This document shows positions 9,156-18,161 of a stretch of 56,733 nucleotides of DNA, one piece after another (within the stretch, counting starts at the first letter, position 1; every line of letters starts with the position of its first letter). The stretch spans positions 1 through 56,733 of the forward strand of contig DAHVOJ010000007.1 in assembly GCA_027318865.1 (NCBI GenBank), written 5' to 3'. Origin of the DNA: a bacterium. Lineage in GTDB: Bacteria; SZUA-79; Acidulodesulfobacterales; Acidulodesulfobacteraceae. The notes under the pieces were generated by a model. It was not told the origin of the DNA and ran no database searches. It worked only from the letters and a program-made list of their open reading frames with translations. The translations under genes and the position numbers were made by a program.

Positions 9156-9467
9156 TTACGATTTAGCGGGAGGATAGGTTATAAATAACCTGAATACTTT
9201 TATAATTCTATCTGCAGGAATAATTTTAAACAGCGCCGCTATCTCGTTCAAATCCCCATAAATTAATACATGTTCTATTATTATTCTGTCGGGCAATATT
9301 GAATCATTCTTGCTGTAAGACCAGAAATTGTCTCGGTTAATTTCAGGCGGCAAATCTTTGAGATTTAGGTATAGTTCATCTTTATCTAATATTTTAGAAT
9401 TTTTTATCAGTATTTTTCGCGTAATACTTTTATCATGTTTTTCAACGCTCTTAGATAATGCGCCCAT
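9156..9467 (-). CDS. Small AbiEi/DUF6922-like protein, 3' end replaced by the IS
   Basis: About 103 residues. The segment RDNFWSY...LPDRIIIEHVLIYGD followed by a NEIAALFKIIPADRI helix resembles the small DUF6922-type proteins that often sit beside nucleotidyltransferase (AbiEii-like) toxins; this is from memory and tentative. The present last residues (TYPPAKS) are read from the IS terminal repeat. Without the IS the frame would join at TTATAA and end at 7404-7406, giving a tail of INLKINITI, so the insertion changed only the last few codons. No toxin partner is seen next to it. A GAGGAT site precedes the ATG. Confidence 0.65.
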   Translation of the reverse strand: MGALSKSVEKHDKSITRKILIKNSKILDKDELYLNLKDLPPEINRDNFWSYSKNDSILPDRIIIEHVLIYGDLNEIAALFKIIPADRIIKVFRLFITYPPAKS

Positions 9468-9624
9468 AATAAATATCCTCGTAAAAATCTTTATTCCATT
9501 ATAGCATAGCCGGAAGATAAATTTCTACAAATTGAATAAATTCTAAATATTTGATAAAGTAAAACTATGGCAATGGTGATATGCTGTTTAAAAACGGTTT
9601 AAATATTAAGGATAATAAAGTTTT

Positions 9625-10266
9625 ATGGCAAATATTCTTATAGCTACGGGCAATTTCCACAAGTTTCAAGAAATTGAAGCTATAATGGGGAAAGTTTCGA
9701 GATTGAATTTTAATTTAGTTTATTTGGATAAAAGTTATCGGGTTGAGATAGTCGAGGACCGCGAAACATACGAAGATAACGCAAAAACTAAGGCTGAGGG
9801 CTACCTGAAATTTTTGGAAGAAAATCCGGAGTTAAGGACAGAATTAAATCTCGATTTTATAATCAGCGAGGATTCGGGGCTTGAGGTAGAATGTTTGGGA
9901 GGCGCCCCCGGCCTTTTTACGGCAAGATATGCGGGAGAAAATGCCCCCGATATTGCGAACATAGAGAAACTTCTTAACGGCATGAGTTTAAAAACGGAAT
10001 GCGCGAAAAACAGGCGCGCTAAATTCGTTTGTCATGCTTGTCTTTACGATATTAAAAAAAATAGTTTCGAGTATTTTTACGGAGAATTAAAAGGTTTAAT
10101 TGCGGAAGAAATAAGCGGAACGAAAGGTTTCGGCTACGACCCCGTTTTTATCGTGCCGGAGTTTAATAAAACGGCGGCGCAGATAGGCGCGGAGGAAAAA
10201 AACGCAATATCGCACAGGGCGGTTGCTTTCGGAAAAGTTGCCGAGGCGATAAAATTAATAAAATAA
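9625..10266 (+). CDS. rdgB: XTP/dITP diphosphatase (RdgB/HAM1)
   Basis: A house-cleaning pyrophosphatase that removes dITP, XTP and ITP from the nucleotide pool. ATGNFHKFQE at residues 7-16 binds the triphosphate. SEDSGLEV (about 82-89), GTKGFGYDPVF (about 166-176) and the C-terminal SHRA (about 191) are the family signatures. At 213 residues it is slightly longer than the usual 195-200. It precedes glcD with a short gap. Confidence 0.96.
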   Translation: MANILIATGNFHKFQEIEAIMGKVSRLNFNLVYLDKSYRVEIVEDRETYEDNAKTKAEGYLKFLEENPELRTELNLDFIISEDSGLEVECLGGAPGLFTARYAGENAPDIANIEKLLNGMSLKTECAKNRRAKFVCHACLYDIKKNSFEYFYGELKGLIAEEISGTKGFGYDPVFIVPEFNKTAAQIGAEEKNAISHRAVAFGKVAEAIKLIK

Positions 10267-10342
10267 GCACGGCGGCAGAATTCAATTCTGTTACCGTCAC
10301 AAATTGGGAGCATTAGCGGCGGTAGAATATTTATCGAACTAT

Positions 10343-11719
10343 ATGGATAAAAAACTTATAAATGAATTTGAAATATTGCTGGGAAAAGATAGGGTTCTGT
10401 CGGAAACCGAGGAACTTTTGTGTTATTCCTACGACGCAACGTCTAAGGATTTTATGCCGGACGCCGTCGTATTTCCGCTTAACGCGGAAGAAATATCTAA
10501 AATCGTAAAATTGTGTTTAAAATATAATAATACTCCTATCGTCGGAAGGGGTTCCGGAAGCGGATTTTCGGGCGGGAGTCTGCCGTTAAAAGGCGGCGTC
10601 GTGGTTTCGTTTACGAAAATGAACAGGATTCTGGAATTAGACGAAGAGAATATGTTTGTTACCGTCGAACCAGGGATAATAAACGCCGACCTTAAGTCTT
10701 ACCTTTCCGAAAAGGGATACTTTTATCCGCCCGACCCCGCAAGCTACGAGTTTTCGACGATAGGCGGCAACGTCGCCGAATGTTCGGGCGGACCTTCCGC
10801 CGTAAAATACGGAGTTACCAAAGATTACGTCGCGGCGCTTGAAGTTATAACCGGAGAAGGCGAAATTATCGATACCGGCTCAAAAACCGTCAAAAACGTT
10901 TCGGGATATAATCTTACCCAGCTTTTTACGGGTTCCGAAGGTACTCTCGGTCTTTTTTCCAAAATTACGCTTAAAATTTTATCCAAACCGGAAGCAAATT
11001 CGCTGATTTTAGTATCGTTCGACGATATTAATAGCGGATTTAACGCCGCTATTTCTCTTTTGAAACTGAGAAACAGACCTTCTATGCTCGAATTTATGGA
11101 CAAATCTTCTATCGAATCCGTTAAGGGATATTTTAAAAGCGATATAATAAAAATAGAAGGGAATTTTTTGTTTATCGTAGAAGCCGACGGTTCTCAAGAA
11201 GAGGTCGATAAATTCATAAGAGAATATGAAAAAATATTGAAAGAATTTTCGCCTATTTTTCTTTTTGCTTCAGGAAAAGACGAGGATAAAAAAGTTATAA
11301 TGGATGCGAGGAAAGCCATATCTCCCTCTTTAAGGAAATACGGCGACCTTAAAATAAACAACGATATTGCCGTTCCTATAAATAAAATTCCCGAGATGCT
11401 TTCGTTTTTAGAAGAAACTTCGCGAAAATACGATATCCCCATTATAAATTTTGGGCATTTCGGGGACGGCAACATTCACGTAAATATTATGCTGGATAAA
11501 AACAACGGCGGAATGGTTCAAAAAGGCGAAAGGGCAAAATACGATATCCTTAAAAAGACCGTCGAACTGGGCGGAAGCTTGTCGGGCGAACACGGTATAG
11601 GACTCGAAAAGAAAGAGTTTATGAAATTAAAATACGGCGATTATTATATGAACGTGTTAAAAAATATTAAAAAGGCGTTTGACCCTCAAAATATTATAAA
11701 CCCCGGAAAGATATTTTAG
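10343..11719 (+). CDS. glcD: FAD-linked glycolate/D-lactate oxidase subunit GlcD
   Basis: An FAD-dependent 2-hydroxyacid dehydrogenase, about 458 residues. The PCMH-type FAD domain shows GRGSGSGFSGGSLP and STIGGNVAE. The C-terminal FAD-linked oxidase domain has FGHFGDGNIHVNIM and GEHGIGLEKK. ATG 10343 fits the family N-terminus (DKKLINEFEILLG); the frame stays open to a TTG at 10304. It is followed at 38 bp by the iron-sulfur partner, so the pair probably oxidises glycolate or D-lactate and passes electrons to the quinone pool. Substrate cannot be fixed from sequence. Confidence 0.94.
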   Translation: MDKKLINEFEILLGKDRVLSETEELLCYSYDATSKDFMPDAVVFPLNAEEISKIVKLCLKYNNTPIVGRGSGSGFSGGSLPLKGGVVVSFTKMNRILELDEENMFVTVEPGIINADLKSYLSEKGYFYPPDPASYEFSTIGGNVAECSGGPSAVKYGVTKDYVAALEVITGEGEIIDTGSKTVKNVSGYNLTQLFTGSEGTLGLFSKITLKILSKPEANSLILVSFDDINSGFNAAISLLKLRNRPSMLEFMDKSSIESVKGYFKSDIIKIEGNFLFIVEADGSQEEVDKFIREYEKILKEFSPIFLFASGKDEDKKVIMDARKAISPSLRKYGDLKINNDIAVPINKIPEMLSFLEETSRKYDIPIINFGHFGDGNIHVNIMLDKNNGGMVQKGERAKYDILKKTVELGGSLSGEHGIGLEKKEFMKLKYGDYYMNVLKNIKKAFDPQNIINPGKIF

Positions 11720-11757
11720 TCCGTCCGCTATGGATAAATCCTCAAGGAGTTTACCGA

Positions 11758-13257
11758 TTGAAAGACAAAGATAAATATGCAGAAGAGCATAATTCAACCT
11801 ATCTTAATTGCGTTCATTGCGGCAAGTGTCTGCCCGTCTGCCCGTCTTATAGTATCGGCTTAAACGAGTTTTTCAGCCCGAGAGGCAGGGTGCGTTTAAT
11901 TTTGACCGATAACGCCGACGAACTTCCTTTGAGAGCGTCGAAGGTTGCAGAATCGATGTCCGCCTGTCTTTTATGCGTAAGATGCGTTAAAATATGCCCT
12001 AACGACGTAAAAATAGACGAATTGGTAATAGATGAAAAAATAAAGCTGAACGAATCGGCGGACAGAGCTTTTTCAATTGAAAAAATTGCATTAAAAGCGC
12101 TTAAAAACAAAAGAAAAGTTTTATTAAAATCCGCCTTAAAAATTGCAAATATTCCGGTAATAGAAAAACTGGCCGGCAGGTATGCGCCTCATCCTGAAGG
12201 AAAATCTTTCATCGCAGATAGAGACCTTATATTTAATGCCGATACCGCCGTTACGCAATCCCCGTCAGGTAACCACCCCGCCTTACGGGCGTCCCTCCTT
12301 GAAAGGAGGGGAGTTATAGGAGAATCTATAGATACTTCGTTGGAAAACCCGCGTTCCCTACTTCTTAAGAAGGAGGAAGTTATAAGGCAATCAGCCGATG
12401 AGAGCGGCAGAAACGTTTTTAAAGCCGGTTATTTCAGCGGCTGTGTTTTCAACGGCATATATCCCCAAATATCTACCTGTACCGTAACTTCCCTGACGGA
12501 AAACGGCATCGAGGTTTTTGTTCCGAAAATGCAGGGCTGCTGCGGACTGCCGTTTATTTCGAGCGGCGACGTAAAATCGTTTAGAGAGCTTGCCTTAAAT
12601 AACGCAAGGGCTTTTAAAGATAAGAATCTGGATTATATAGTAACGTCCTGCGCGTCATGTTCGTATTCGATAAATAAACTTTATACTTTATATTTTAACG
12701 AAAACGACGAAAATTATCCGGAAATTTTAAATTTTTCTAAAAAATTAATGAATATATGGTCTTTTTTTAAGGAACTTGAAAAAAGCGGCATCGAAATAAA
12801 AAAAGGAAAATTAAAAAAAGAAACTGAAGCGGTATTTCATATTCCATGTCATCTTTCAAATATGCCGGAGTTCAGGCCGTCGTCCGCTAACGAGAATTTA
12901 ATCGGCGAGGCGGGGTTCATCGCCGATAAAATTATAGGATTGAAATTGAAGCCCTTGAAATACAATTATTGCTGCGGCAACGGCGGCATGTTTAATATAA
13001 GGCATTATGATTTATCTAAAGAAATTACGAAGCGCAAGTTCGAGGAAATTAAAGAAGCGTCCCCGCAGGAAATATTGACGTCATGTTCGGGATGTATATT
13101 TTCGTTGAAAGACCAGAAAGGAATTTTAGAGAAAAACGAAACGATGCCGGTTAATCATTTAATAAGTCTTTACGCCGGCAGTTTGCAAGGTAAGGTGCGA
13201 TATGACTGCATAACGTCGGATTTATCAAATGATTCTAAAGCCGGGATTGTTATATAG
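11758..13257 (+). CDS. glcF: Iron-sulfur subunit GlcF with palindromic insert
   Basis: Electron-transfer partner of GlcD, 499 residues. TTG start, 8 bp after AAGGAG. Two [4Fe-4S] motifs are near the N-terminus: CVHCGKCLPVCPSY (about 19-32) and CLLCVRCVKICPND. Two CCG (heterodisulfide reductase-type) domains follow, with GCCGLPF/SCASC and CCGNGG/SCSGC. Between the ferredoxin part and the first CCG domain (about residues 168-215), roughly 130 bp of GC-richer DNA with the exact palindrome CCCTCCTT/AAGGAGGG (12293-12310) sits in frame. It looks like a mobile palindromic element read through as linker. Function is probably kept, since all cysteine motifs are intact. Confidence 0.92.
   Translation: MKDKDKYAEEHNSTYLNCVHCGKCLPVCPSYSIGLNEFFSPRGRVRLILTDNADELPLRASKVAESMSACLLCVRCVKICPNDVKIDELVIDEKIKLNESADRAFSIEKIALKALKNKRKVLLKSALKIANIPVIEKLAGRYAPHPEGKSFIADRDLIFNADTAVTQSPSGNHPALRASLLERRGVIGESIDTSLENPRSLLLKKEEVIRQSADESGRNVFKAGYFSGCVFNGIYPQISTCTVTSLTENGIEVFVPKMQGCCGLPFISSGDVKSFRELALNNARAFKDKNLDYIVTSCASCSYSINKLYTLYFNENDENYPEILNFSKKLMNIWSFFKELEKSGIEIKKGKLKKETEAVFHIPCHLSNMPEFRPSSANENLIGEAGFIADKIIGLKLKPLKYNYCCGNGGMFNIRHYDLSKEITKRKFEEIKEASPQEILTSCSGCIFSLKDQKGILEKNETMPVNHLISLYAGSLQGKVRYDCITSDLSNDSKAGIVI
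12262..12392. repeat. In-frame palindromic element inside glcF
   Basis: A block unlike its surroundings in base use. It holds the inverted repeat CCCTCCTT (12293-12300) / AAGGAGGG (12303-12310) and a second, TTCTTAAGAA, near 12362-12371. Its translation is low in family similarity. Boundaries are approximate. Confidence 0.5.
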
Positions 13258-13267
13258 AAATGGTCGA

Positions 13268-14242
13268 TTAATGCGGTGACGGCGGAAACGACAGCGGGTT
13301 AACAAGCATAGTTATAGCATTATTAACTTTTTTTATTTCTACCGGAAGCGTTCCGGCGAATTCGCCGTCGCATTGATAATATATAAATTTGTTTTCTGAC
13401 GGGTTGGAGGAAGTTATAATCATCTTGTCCGCTTTTGCGTAAAAGTCGGGGTTGTTCGAGTATCTTTTGTAAAAAGTCAACGATTTTAATATGGAAAAGA
13501 CGACGTCCATTCTTCCGGCCGCGTTTTTCACCAATCTTATATTAAATTGTTTGTTTAAAGGCGAATTGCAGGGAAATACTTTAAACGGTCCGCCGTAATA
13601 TCGTATATTGGAAACGATAATTTCTTTTGCGCAGGTAACTTTTTTAGTTTTCTCTGTATTACCCGCAGTATCATCCGCAACATTAATATTTTCTAAGCAT
13701 AAATCATAAAATTTATAATTTTTTGTCAGCTTTATTATGTTAAATATGTAGCTTATATATTTTATTGAATTATTATATATTCTTCTTTTATTATTTCTTA
13801 TTTTTTCTTCCATATTTTTAACGATAAAAGCATCGAATCCTATTCCCGTCATAGCGAAAAAAAATCTATCGTTAGCTTGACCTAAGTTTATTTTAACGGG
13901 TTTATATTTATAAATAATTTCGTCAAGCGCTTTCTTGAGGATATAAGGCGTTTTGTTTTCCAAAGCAAAAAGATTAACCGTCCCCATAGGCAAGTGGGCG
14001 ATAGGAATGTTAGAATATACTAAGTTATTTATAACGTGATTTAAACTTCCGTCGCCGCCCGCCACTAAAACGGCGTCGTAAAAATTTTCTATGTTATCTT
14101 TTTCTATGCTATTTTCTATTATATTCAGGATACCTGCAGATATATTTTTATATTTGAAAAAATTTAATATATAGGCAAGCTTTTTTTCGGAAAAACGTCC
14201 CGATTTATGGTTATAAATAATCAATACTCTTTTTAAAATCAT
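13268..14242 (-). CDS. Diacylglycerol kinase-like lipid kinase
   Basis: A 324-residue DAGK-catalytic-domain protein (DgkB/YegS type). NHKSGRFSEKK near the N-terminus, GGDGSLNHVINNL (about 61-73; GGDGT is usual) and GTVNLFALE (about 82-90) are the nucleotide-binding and catalytic signatures. The C-terminal beta domain follows. Substrate may be diacylglycerol or another lipid or polyprenol. It converges with glcF, leaving 10 bp between the stops. No clear ribosome site precedes its ATG. Confidence 0.9.
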   Translation of the reverse strand: MILKRVLIIYNHKSGRFSEKKLAYILNFFKYKNISAGILNIIENSIEKDNIENFYDAVLVAGGDGSLNHVINNLVYSNIPIAHLPMGTVNLFALENKTPYILKKALDEIIYKYKPVKINLGQANDRFFFAMTGIGFDAFIVKNMEEKIRNNKRRIYNNSIKYISYIFNIIKLTKNYKFYDLCLENINVADDTAGNTEKTKKVTCAKEIIVSNIRYYGGPFKVFPCNSPLNKQFNIRLVKNAAGRMDVVFSILKSLTFYKRYSNNPDFYAKADKMIITSSNPSENKFIYYQCDGEFAGTLPVEIKKVNNAITMLVNPLSFPPSPH

Positions 14243-14332
14243 TATTGATTAATTTTAGTAAATATTTGAACTATTTGCAAATGGTTAAAGGTTTTACCAA
14301 TAAAAATCGGCAAAACCGTTAAATCGGTAAAT

Positions 14333-14361
14333 TTGACTTTATCGCAATGCTCTATTATAAT
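14333..14361 (+). promoter_or_regulatory. Sigma70-type promoter
   Basis: TTGACT (14333-14338), a 17-bp spacer and TATAAT (14356-14361), about 50 bp before the ATG at 14413. This is the best consensus promoter in the window and would start the 2-hydroxyacyl-CoA dehydratase-like/htrA/metV/metF/iorAB run. Confidence 0.75.
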
Positions 14362-14412
14362 GTAAATGAGTTAAAATAATAGTTAAATAATATATATAAT
14401 GCAGGAGCTTGT

Positions 14413-15642
14413 ATGCACCATACCAATACAAACATTTTTAATAAAAAAGTATATATACCTTATATGTCCGATGCCGCTTATGCTTTAAGCGCCGCATTCA
14501 GAAGATGCGGAATAGATTCCGCGGTTATGGACGAACCTGATGAATCTACCCTCGATTTTGGACTTAAATTTACGAACGGTAATGAATGCATGCCGTGTTT
14601 TGTAACCACCGGAGATATTATCAAAGTTATAGAAAAGCCGGATTTCGATGCAAAAAAATCGGCTTTTTTTATGCCTACTTCTCCCGGTCCCTGTAAATTT
14701 GGCCAATACAACAGGCTTCATGAAATGGTCTTAGATAATCTCGGTTATAACGAAGTAGAGTTTTTGGTACCGAGCGCAAAAAAATCATATACGGATTTTA
14801 TAGGGGATAAAGCTACCCTTTTCAGAAGGATTGCATGGCAAGGATGCGTTGCCGTGGATACTTTAGAAAAGGCCCTTTACAGGGTTAGACCTTATGAAAT
14901 TACTGAAGGAGATGCTGTTGCCGTCTATAAAGAATGTATAAATTTAGTGGTCGATGCAACGGAAAGCGGTAAAGATATTTACGATACGATGGAAATATGC
15001 GCTAAAAAGTTTGAAAAAATATCGAGAAAGGATGAGGACAGACCGCTTATAGGCGTCGTAGGCGAAATATTTTTGAGATTAAACAAATTTACCAACAATT
15101 TTACTATAGAAAAGATTGAGGCGCTCGGAGGCGAAGTTTCGGTAGTGCCGACGTACAAGTGGATAACTTTTACTACTTATGAATATGCCGTAAAGTCTTT
15201 CAGAAGCCGAAAAGTAAAAGATATGTTTTTAAGTTTCCTCGTAAATTATTATCAAAGAAAAGACGAAACAAATATGTTTAAGCCTTTTAAAAAACTGCTG
15301 AGGAACCATAAAGAAACAAGTATCAAGGAGATACTTTCATATTCAAAAAAATATCTTAATTTGTCTTTAGGCGGAGAAGCTATTCTTACGGTAGGCGAAT
15401 CCGTCGATTTTGCAAAAAAAGGGTATTCCGGAGTGATAAGTATTCATCCTTTTCACTGCATGCCCGGTTCGATAGTCCAAATAGTTTCGAAAAGATTCCG
15501 GGAAGACCTCAATAATTTTCCATGGATAAACTTATGGTTCGACGGTCAGGAAAGCACTAATTTAATGCTGAGGCTTGAAGCTTTTATGCATCAGGCGAGA
15601 CAGTGGAAGGGGGTTAAAAATGAATTTTCGGAAGCTGCATAA
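14413..15642 (+). CDS. 2-hydroxyacyl-CoA dehydratase/activase-like (DUF2229-type) protein
   Basis: A 409-residue protein related to the HgdA/HgdB D-component fold and the C-terminal region of large acyl-CoA dehydratase activases. Visible signs are ECMPCFVTTGD (about 58-68), SPGPCKFGQYNR (about 93-104) and a late SIHPFHCMPGSIV, cysteine positions that carry the [4Fe-4S] cluster in the family. It has no ATP-binding activase half, so the partner is elsewhere or absent. Its end overlaps the htrA start by 23 bp. The true substrate is unknown. Confidence 0.8.
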   Translation: MHHTNTNIFNKKVYIPYMSDAAYALSAAFRRCGIDSAVMDEPDESTLDFGLKFTNGNECMPCFVTTGDIIKVIEKPDFDAKKSAFFMPTSPGPCKFGQYNRLHEMVLDNLGYNEVEFLVPSAKKSYTDFIGDKATLFRRIAWQGCVAVDTLEKALYRVRPYEITEGDAVAVYKECINLVVDATESGKDIYDTMEICAKKFEKISRKDEDRPLIGVVGEIFLRLNKFTNNFTIEKIEALGGEVSVVPTYKWITFTTYEYAVKSFRSRKVKDMFLSFLVNYYQRKDETNMFKPFKKLLRNHKETSIKEILSYSKKYLNLSLGGEAILTVGESVDFAKKGYSGVISIHPFHCMPGSIVQIVSKRFREDLNNFPWINLWFDGQESTNLMLRLEAFMHQARQWKGVKNEFSEAA

Positions 15643-16735
15643 ATCAATTTTTTTGTTTTTATTTTTTTTCCTTTTAAATGCGCTGTTCATCACCGGTTTT
15701 TTTATTAAAAGTTCTTTTGCCTATAATTACGGCGATAATACGGGCGGATCTTCCATAGAGCGACTTTTCAACGAACTGAAGCCGGGCGTCGTACATATCG
15801 AGGTTTTAGGTTATGCTCGACTTAAAAACGGCGCTATAATGCCGGAAGAAGATATCGGAACAGGGTTCTTTATAAATAAAAACGGGGATATACTTACAAA
15901 TTTTCACGTTATAGGGAATGCCGATAAAATTTTTATTAGTTTTCTTAAATATAAGGATATAAGAGCAAGCATCGTAGGAACCGATCCTATGTCCGATATA
16001 GCGGTTATACATATCAATCCCGCAGGTAAAATAATAATCCCGTTGATTCTTGGCAACTCCAGCACACTCAGGGTAGGAGAAAGGGTTATCGCTGTCGGTA
16101 ATCCTTATAACCTTTATCAAACGGTTACTACGGGAATTATAAGCGGTTTAAAACGGTCTTTGTTTTTCCCTTCCGCAAGATTTTACGAAAATATAATACA
16201 GACGGATGCGGCTATTAATCCGGGAAATTCCGGAGGACCTTTAGTTGACTACAAAGGTCACGTTATCGGCATAAACACGGCAAAACTTGCAAATAATGCT
16301 CAGAATATCGGATTTGCGATTCCCATTAATCTTGCAAAAAGGAACATACCTGAATTAATTAAATATGGAAGGGTCATTCGTCCATGGCTCGGTATAGAGG
16401 CTATAAAGCTGAATAAAAGCGTTGCTATTCTGCTAGGCATAAAATACGTCGATAAAGGATTGCTTATAGAAAAAGTTTTCCCCAACAGCCCTGCTTACAG
16501 AGCCGGTTTAGTTGCCGGCAATAAAATTATAGCCATGAAAAATGTTAATTATATAATAGGCGGCGATATAATAACAAGATTAAATAATAAAAAAGTTTAT
16601 TCTTTTTCGCGCCTCGAAAAACTTATCAGCACGTTTTTGCCAGGGCAGATTATTACCCTTAAAATTCACAGAGGCAAAATTGTAAAGTTCGTTAAAGTCA
16701 GATTATCGAGTATGCCGTTGAGCAGTATATCTTGA
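15620..16735 (+). CDS. HtrA/DegP-type periplasmic serine protease
   Basis: A 371-residue trypsin-like protease. I start it at ATG 15620, which gives a clean signal peptide (long hydrophobic run after KLHK, about residues 8-36); the frame is open to 15575 but those codons overlap the previous gene. Catalytic triad: His in TNFHVIG, Asp in MSDIAVIH, Ser in NPGNSGGPL. One C-terminal PDZ domain (about 265-365) follows. Likely role: quality control of envelope proteins. It overlaps the upstream gene and sits 26 bp before metV. Confidence 0.95.
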   Translation: MNFRKLHKSIFLFLFFFLLNALFITGFFIKSSFAYNYGDNTGGSSIERLFNELKPGVVHIEVLGYARLKNGAIMPEEDIGTGFFINKNGDILTNFHVIGNADKIFISFLKYKDIRASIVGTDPMSDIAVIHINPAGKIIIPLILGNSSTLRVGERVIAVGNPYNLYQTVTTGIISGLKRSLFFPSARFYENIIQTDAAINPGNSGGPLVDYKGHVIGINTAKLANNAQNIGFAIPINLAKRNIPELIKYGRVIRPWLGIEAIKLNKSVAILLGIKYVDKGLLIEKVFPNSPAYRAGLVAGNKIIAMKNVNYIIGGDIITRLNNKKVYSFSRLEKLISTFLPGQIITLKIHRGKIVKFVKVRLSSMPLSSIS

Positions 16736-16761
16736 TAGAAATAGGGTAGGGGTTTTATGTT

Positions 16762-17397
16762 ATGTTTTTAACAGAAAAAAAAGCTCTGAACGAAATAGAC
16801 GAAGCTATAAAAAAATATAAAAAAGTTGGAATTATCGGATGCGCTTCCTGCGCTTCGGTCTGTCTTACAGGCGGCAGTAAAGAAGTTAAGGAAATGGAAA
16901 AGCATCTGAAGGCTTTCGGCAAAGAGGTCACGTTTACTATATCTATAGACGAACCTTGCGATAAACGGGTATTGAAGGAAGATATACGTTTTGTAGAGGA
17001 CGAAGTTGAAGATACGGAAGCCGTGGTTGTTTTGTCGTGCGGTACCGGCGTTCAGACTATAGGCGAATTTATAGGGAAAAAAGTAATAGCCGGAACAAAC
17101 AGCAAATATATAGCTCAGACAGAACATATAGGCGAATATAATGCTCTATGCGCCGGATGTGACGAATGCAGGCTCAATTTTACCGGCGGGGTTTGTACCG
17201 TAACGTTATGTCCCAAAGGTCTTCTAAACGGTCCCTGTGAAGGGCATAACGGCATTAATTGCGAAGTTTTCGAAGATAAAGAATGTGTATTCGTTAAGTC
17301 TTACGATTTGTTGACGAAATATTCGGAAGAAGAGAATCTGAATAAAATTTTTGAACCCAGAGATTACGGTTATTCTACCACAAGAACAAAAATATAA
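16762..17397 (+). CDS. metV: MetV-like methylenetetrahydrofolate reductase partner
   Basis: A 211-residue cysteine-rich protein of the MetV/MTHFR-C-terminal (zinc-finger) family. Cysteine motifs: IGCASCASVC near 24-34, then CAGCDECRLN, GVCTVTLCPKG and GPCEGHNGINC. In acetogens and related anaerobes MetV pairs with MetF as an iron-sulfur subunit of a ferredoxin- or NADH-linked methylene-THF reductase. The next gene is MetF-like, which supports the pairing. Confidence 0.88.
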   Translation: MFLTEKKALNEIDEAIKKYKKVGIIGCASCASVCLTGGSKEVKEMEKHLKAFGKEVTFTISIDEPCDKRVLKEDIRFVEDEVEDTEAVVVLSCGTGVQTIGEFIGKKVIAGTNSKYIAQTEHIGEYNALCAGCDECRLNFTGGVCTVTLCPKGLLNGPCEGHNGINCEVFEDKECVFVKSYDLLTKYSEEENLNKIFEPRDYGYSTTRTKI

Positions 17398-17421
17398 TTT
17401 ACCTGAAATATACTGATATAT

Positions 17422-18144
17422 ATGCGGATTATACCCCAGATTGAAACCCCCGTAAGCGAAAATTACCCGGCATTTGAAGAAAATTTAATTAAACTATTGG
17501 ACGGAATGGACGCAATAGGGTTAAACAGGCTAAATACAAAGCAATCCCTGCCTCAATTAATTATAGAACAGAATTTCGGCGTAAATGCTTTGCTATTATG
17601 CAACGATTTAAAAGAAAAACATAACATAAAAACGGCATATGCTTTTAATATGAGGGATAAAAACAGGATATCCGTTTTATCCGATTTAATTACACTTAAA
17701 CAGACGGGCATTAAAGATATAATCGTATCGGAAGGCGTTCATCCTTTAAAAACCGAATTTAGAGCGGCTAAACCGGTTTACGATATAGATATTTTAGGAC
17801 TGGGCTTAATATTAAAGAGGGGGTTGATTAGCGGCGTCCCTTTAGATTTTTTTAATTTTGGGGCGGCAGTCGCGGCATCCGCTTCGGTCGATTTTTTAAA
17901 GGTTAAAAAACTTATCGATATAGGAGCGGATAGATTTTTTATCAATTATACCGGTAAAGACCCCTACGAAGACATAATAAAATATATAAAATCTAAAAAT
18001 AAAGAAGTTTTTTTACATGTTAAAGAATTAAATATATCCGGTTCGACGGATGATTTTATAAAAAAAGTCGAAAATTTGGGCTTAGACGGCGTTATAATTA
18101 AAATCACGGACGAAAAGGCAAATGTTTTTACGCATGGTAAATAA
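17422..18144 (+). CDS. metF: MetF-like methylenetetrahydrofolate reductase
   Basis: A 240-residue short MTHFR TIM-barrel protein. The N-terminal P-Q-IETP strand, a tetrahydrofolate-type DAIGLNRLN loop, an ICYAFNMRDKNR-like segment (TAYAFNMRDKNR at about 73-84) and GAAVAASAS are compatible with MTHFR. It is shorter and more diverged than E. coli MetF, which is usual for MetV-linked forms. The 24-bp gap after metV supports a two-subunit enzyme that reduces methylene-THF to methyl-THF. Confidence 0.75.
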   Translation: MRIIPQIETPVSENYPAFEENLIKLLDGMDAIGLNRLNTKQSLPQLIIEQNFGVNALLLCNDLKEKHNIKTAYAFNMRDKNRISVLSDLITLKQTGIKDIIVSEGVHPLKTEFRAAKPVYDIDILGLGLILKRGLISGVPLDFFNFGAAVAASASVDFLKVKKLIDIGADRFFINYTGKDPYEDIIKYIKSKNKEVFLHVKELNISGSTDDFIKKVENLGLDGVIIKITDEKANVFTHGK

Positions 18145-18161
18145 AGTCAGAACTAAAAACA

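Larger units (their letters stand above)
7437..9178 (-). mobile_element. IS1634-type insertion sequence
   Basis: Terminal inverted repeats CCTACCCTCCCGC (7437-7449) and GCGGGAGGATAGG (9166-9178) match with one mismatch. Both ends are flanked by TTATAA (7431-7436 and 9179-9184), the likely target duplication; because TTATAA is a palindrome, the repeats can also be read as extending through it. The element holds one transposase gene. Removing it restores an open frame of the small gene on its right. Confidence 0.85.
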
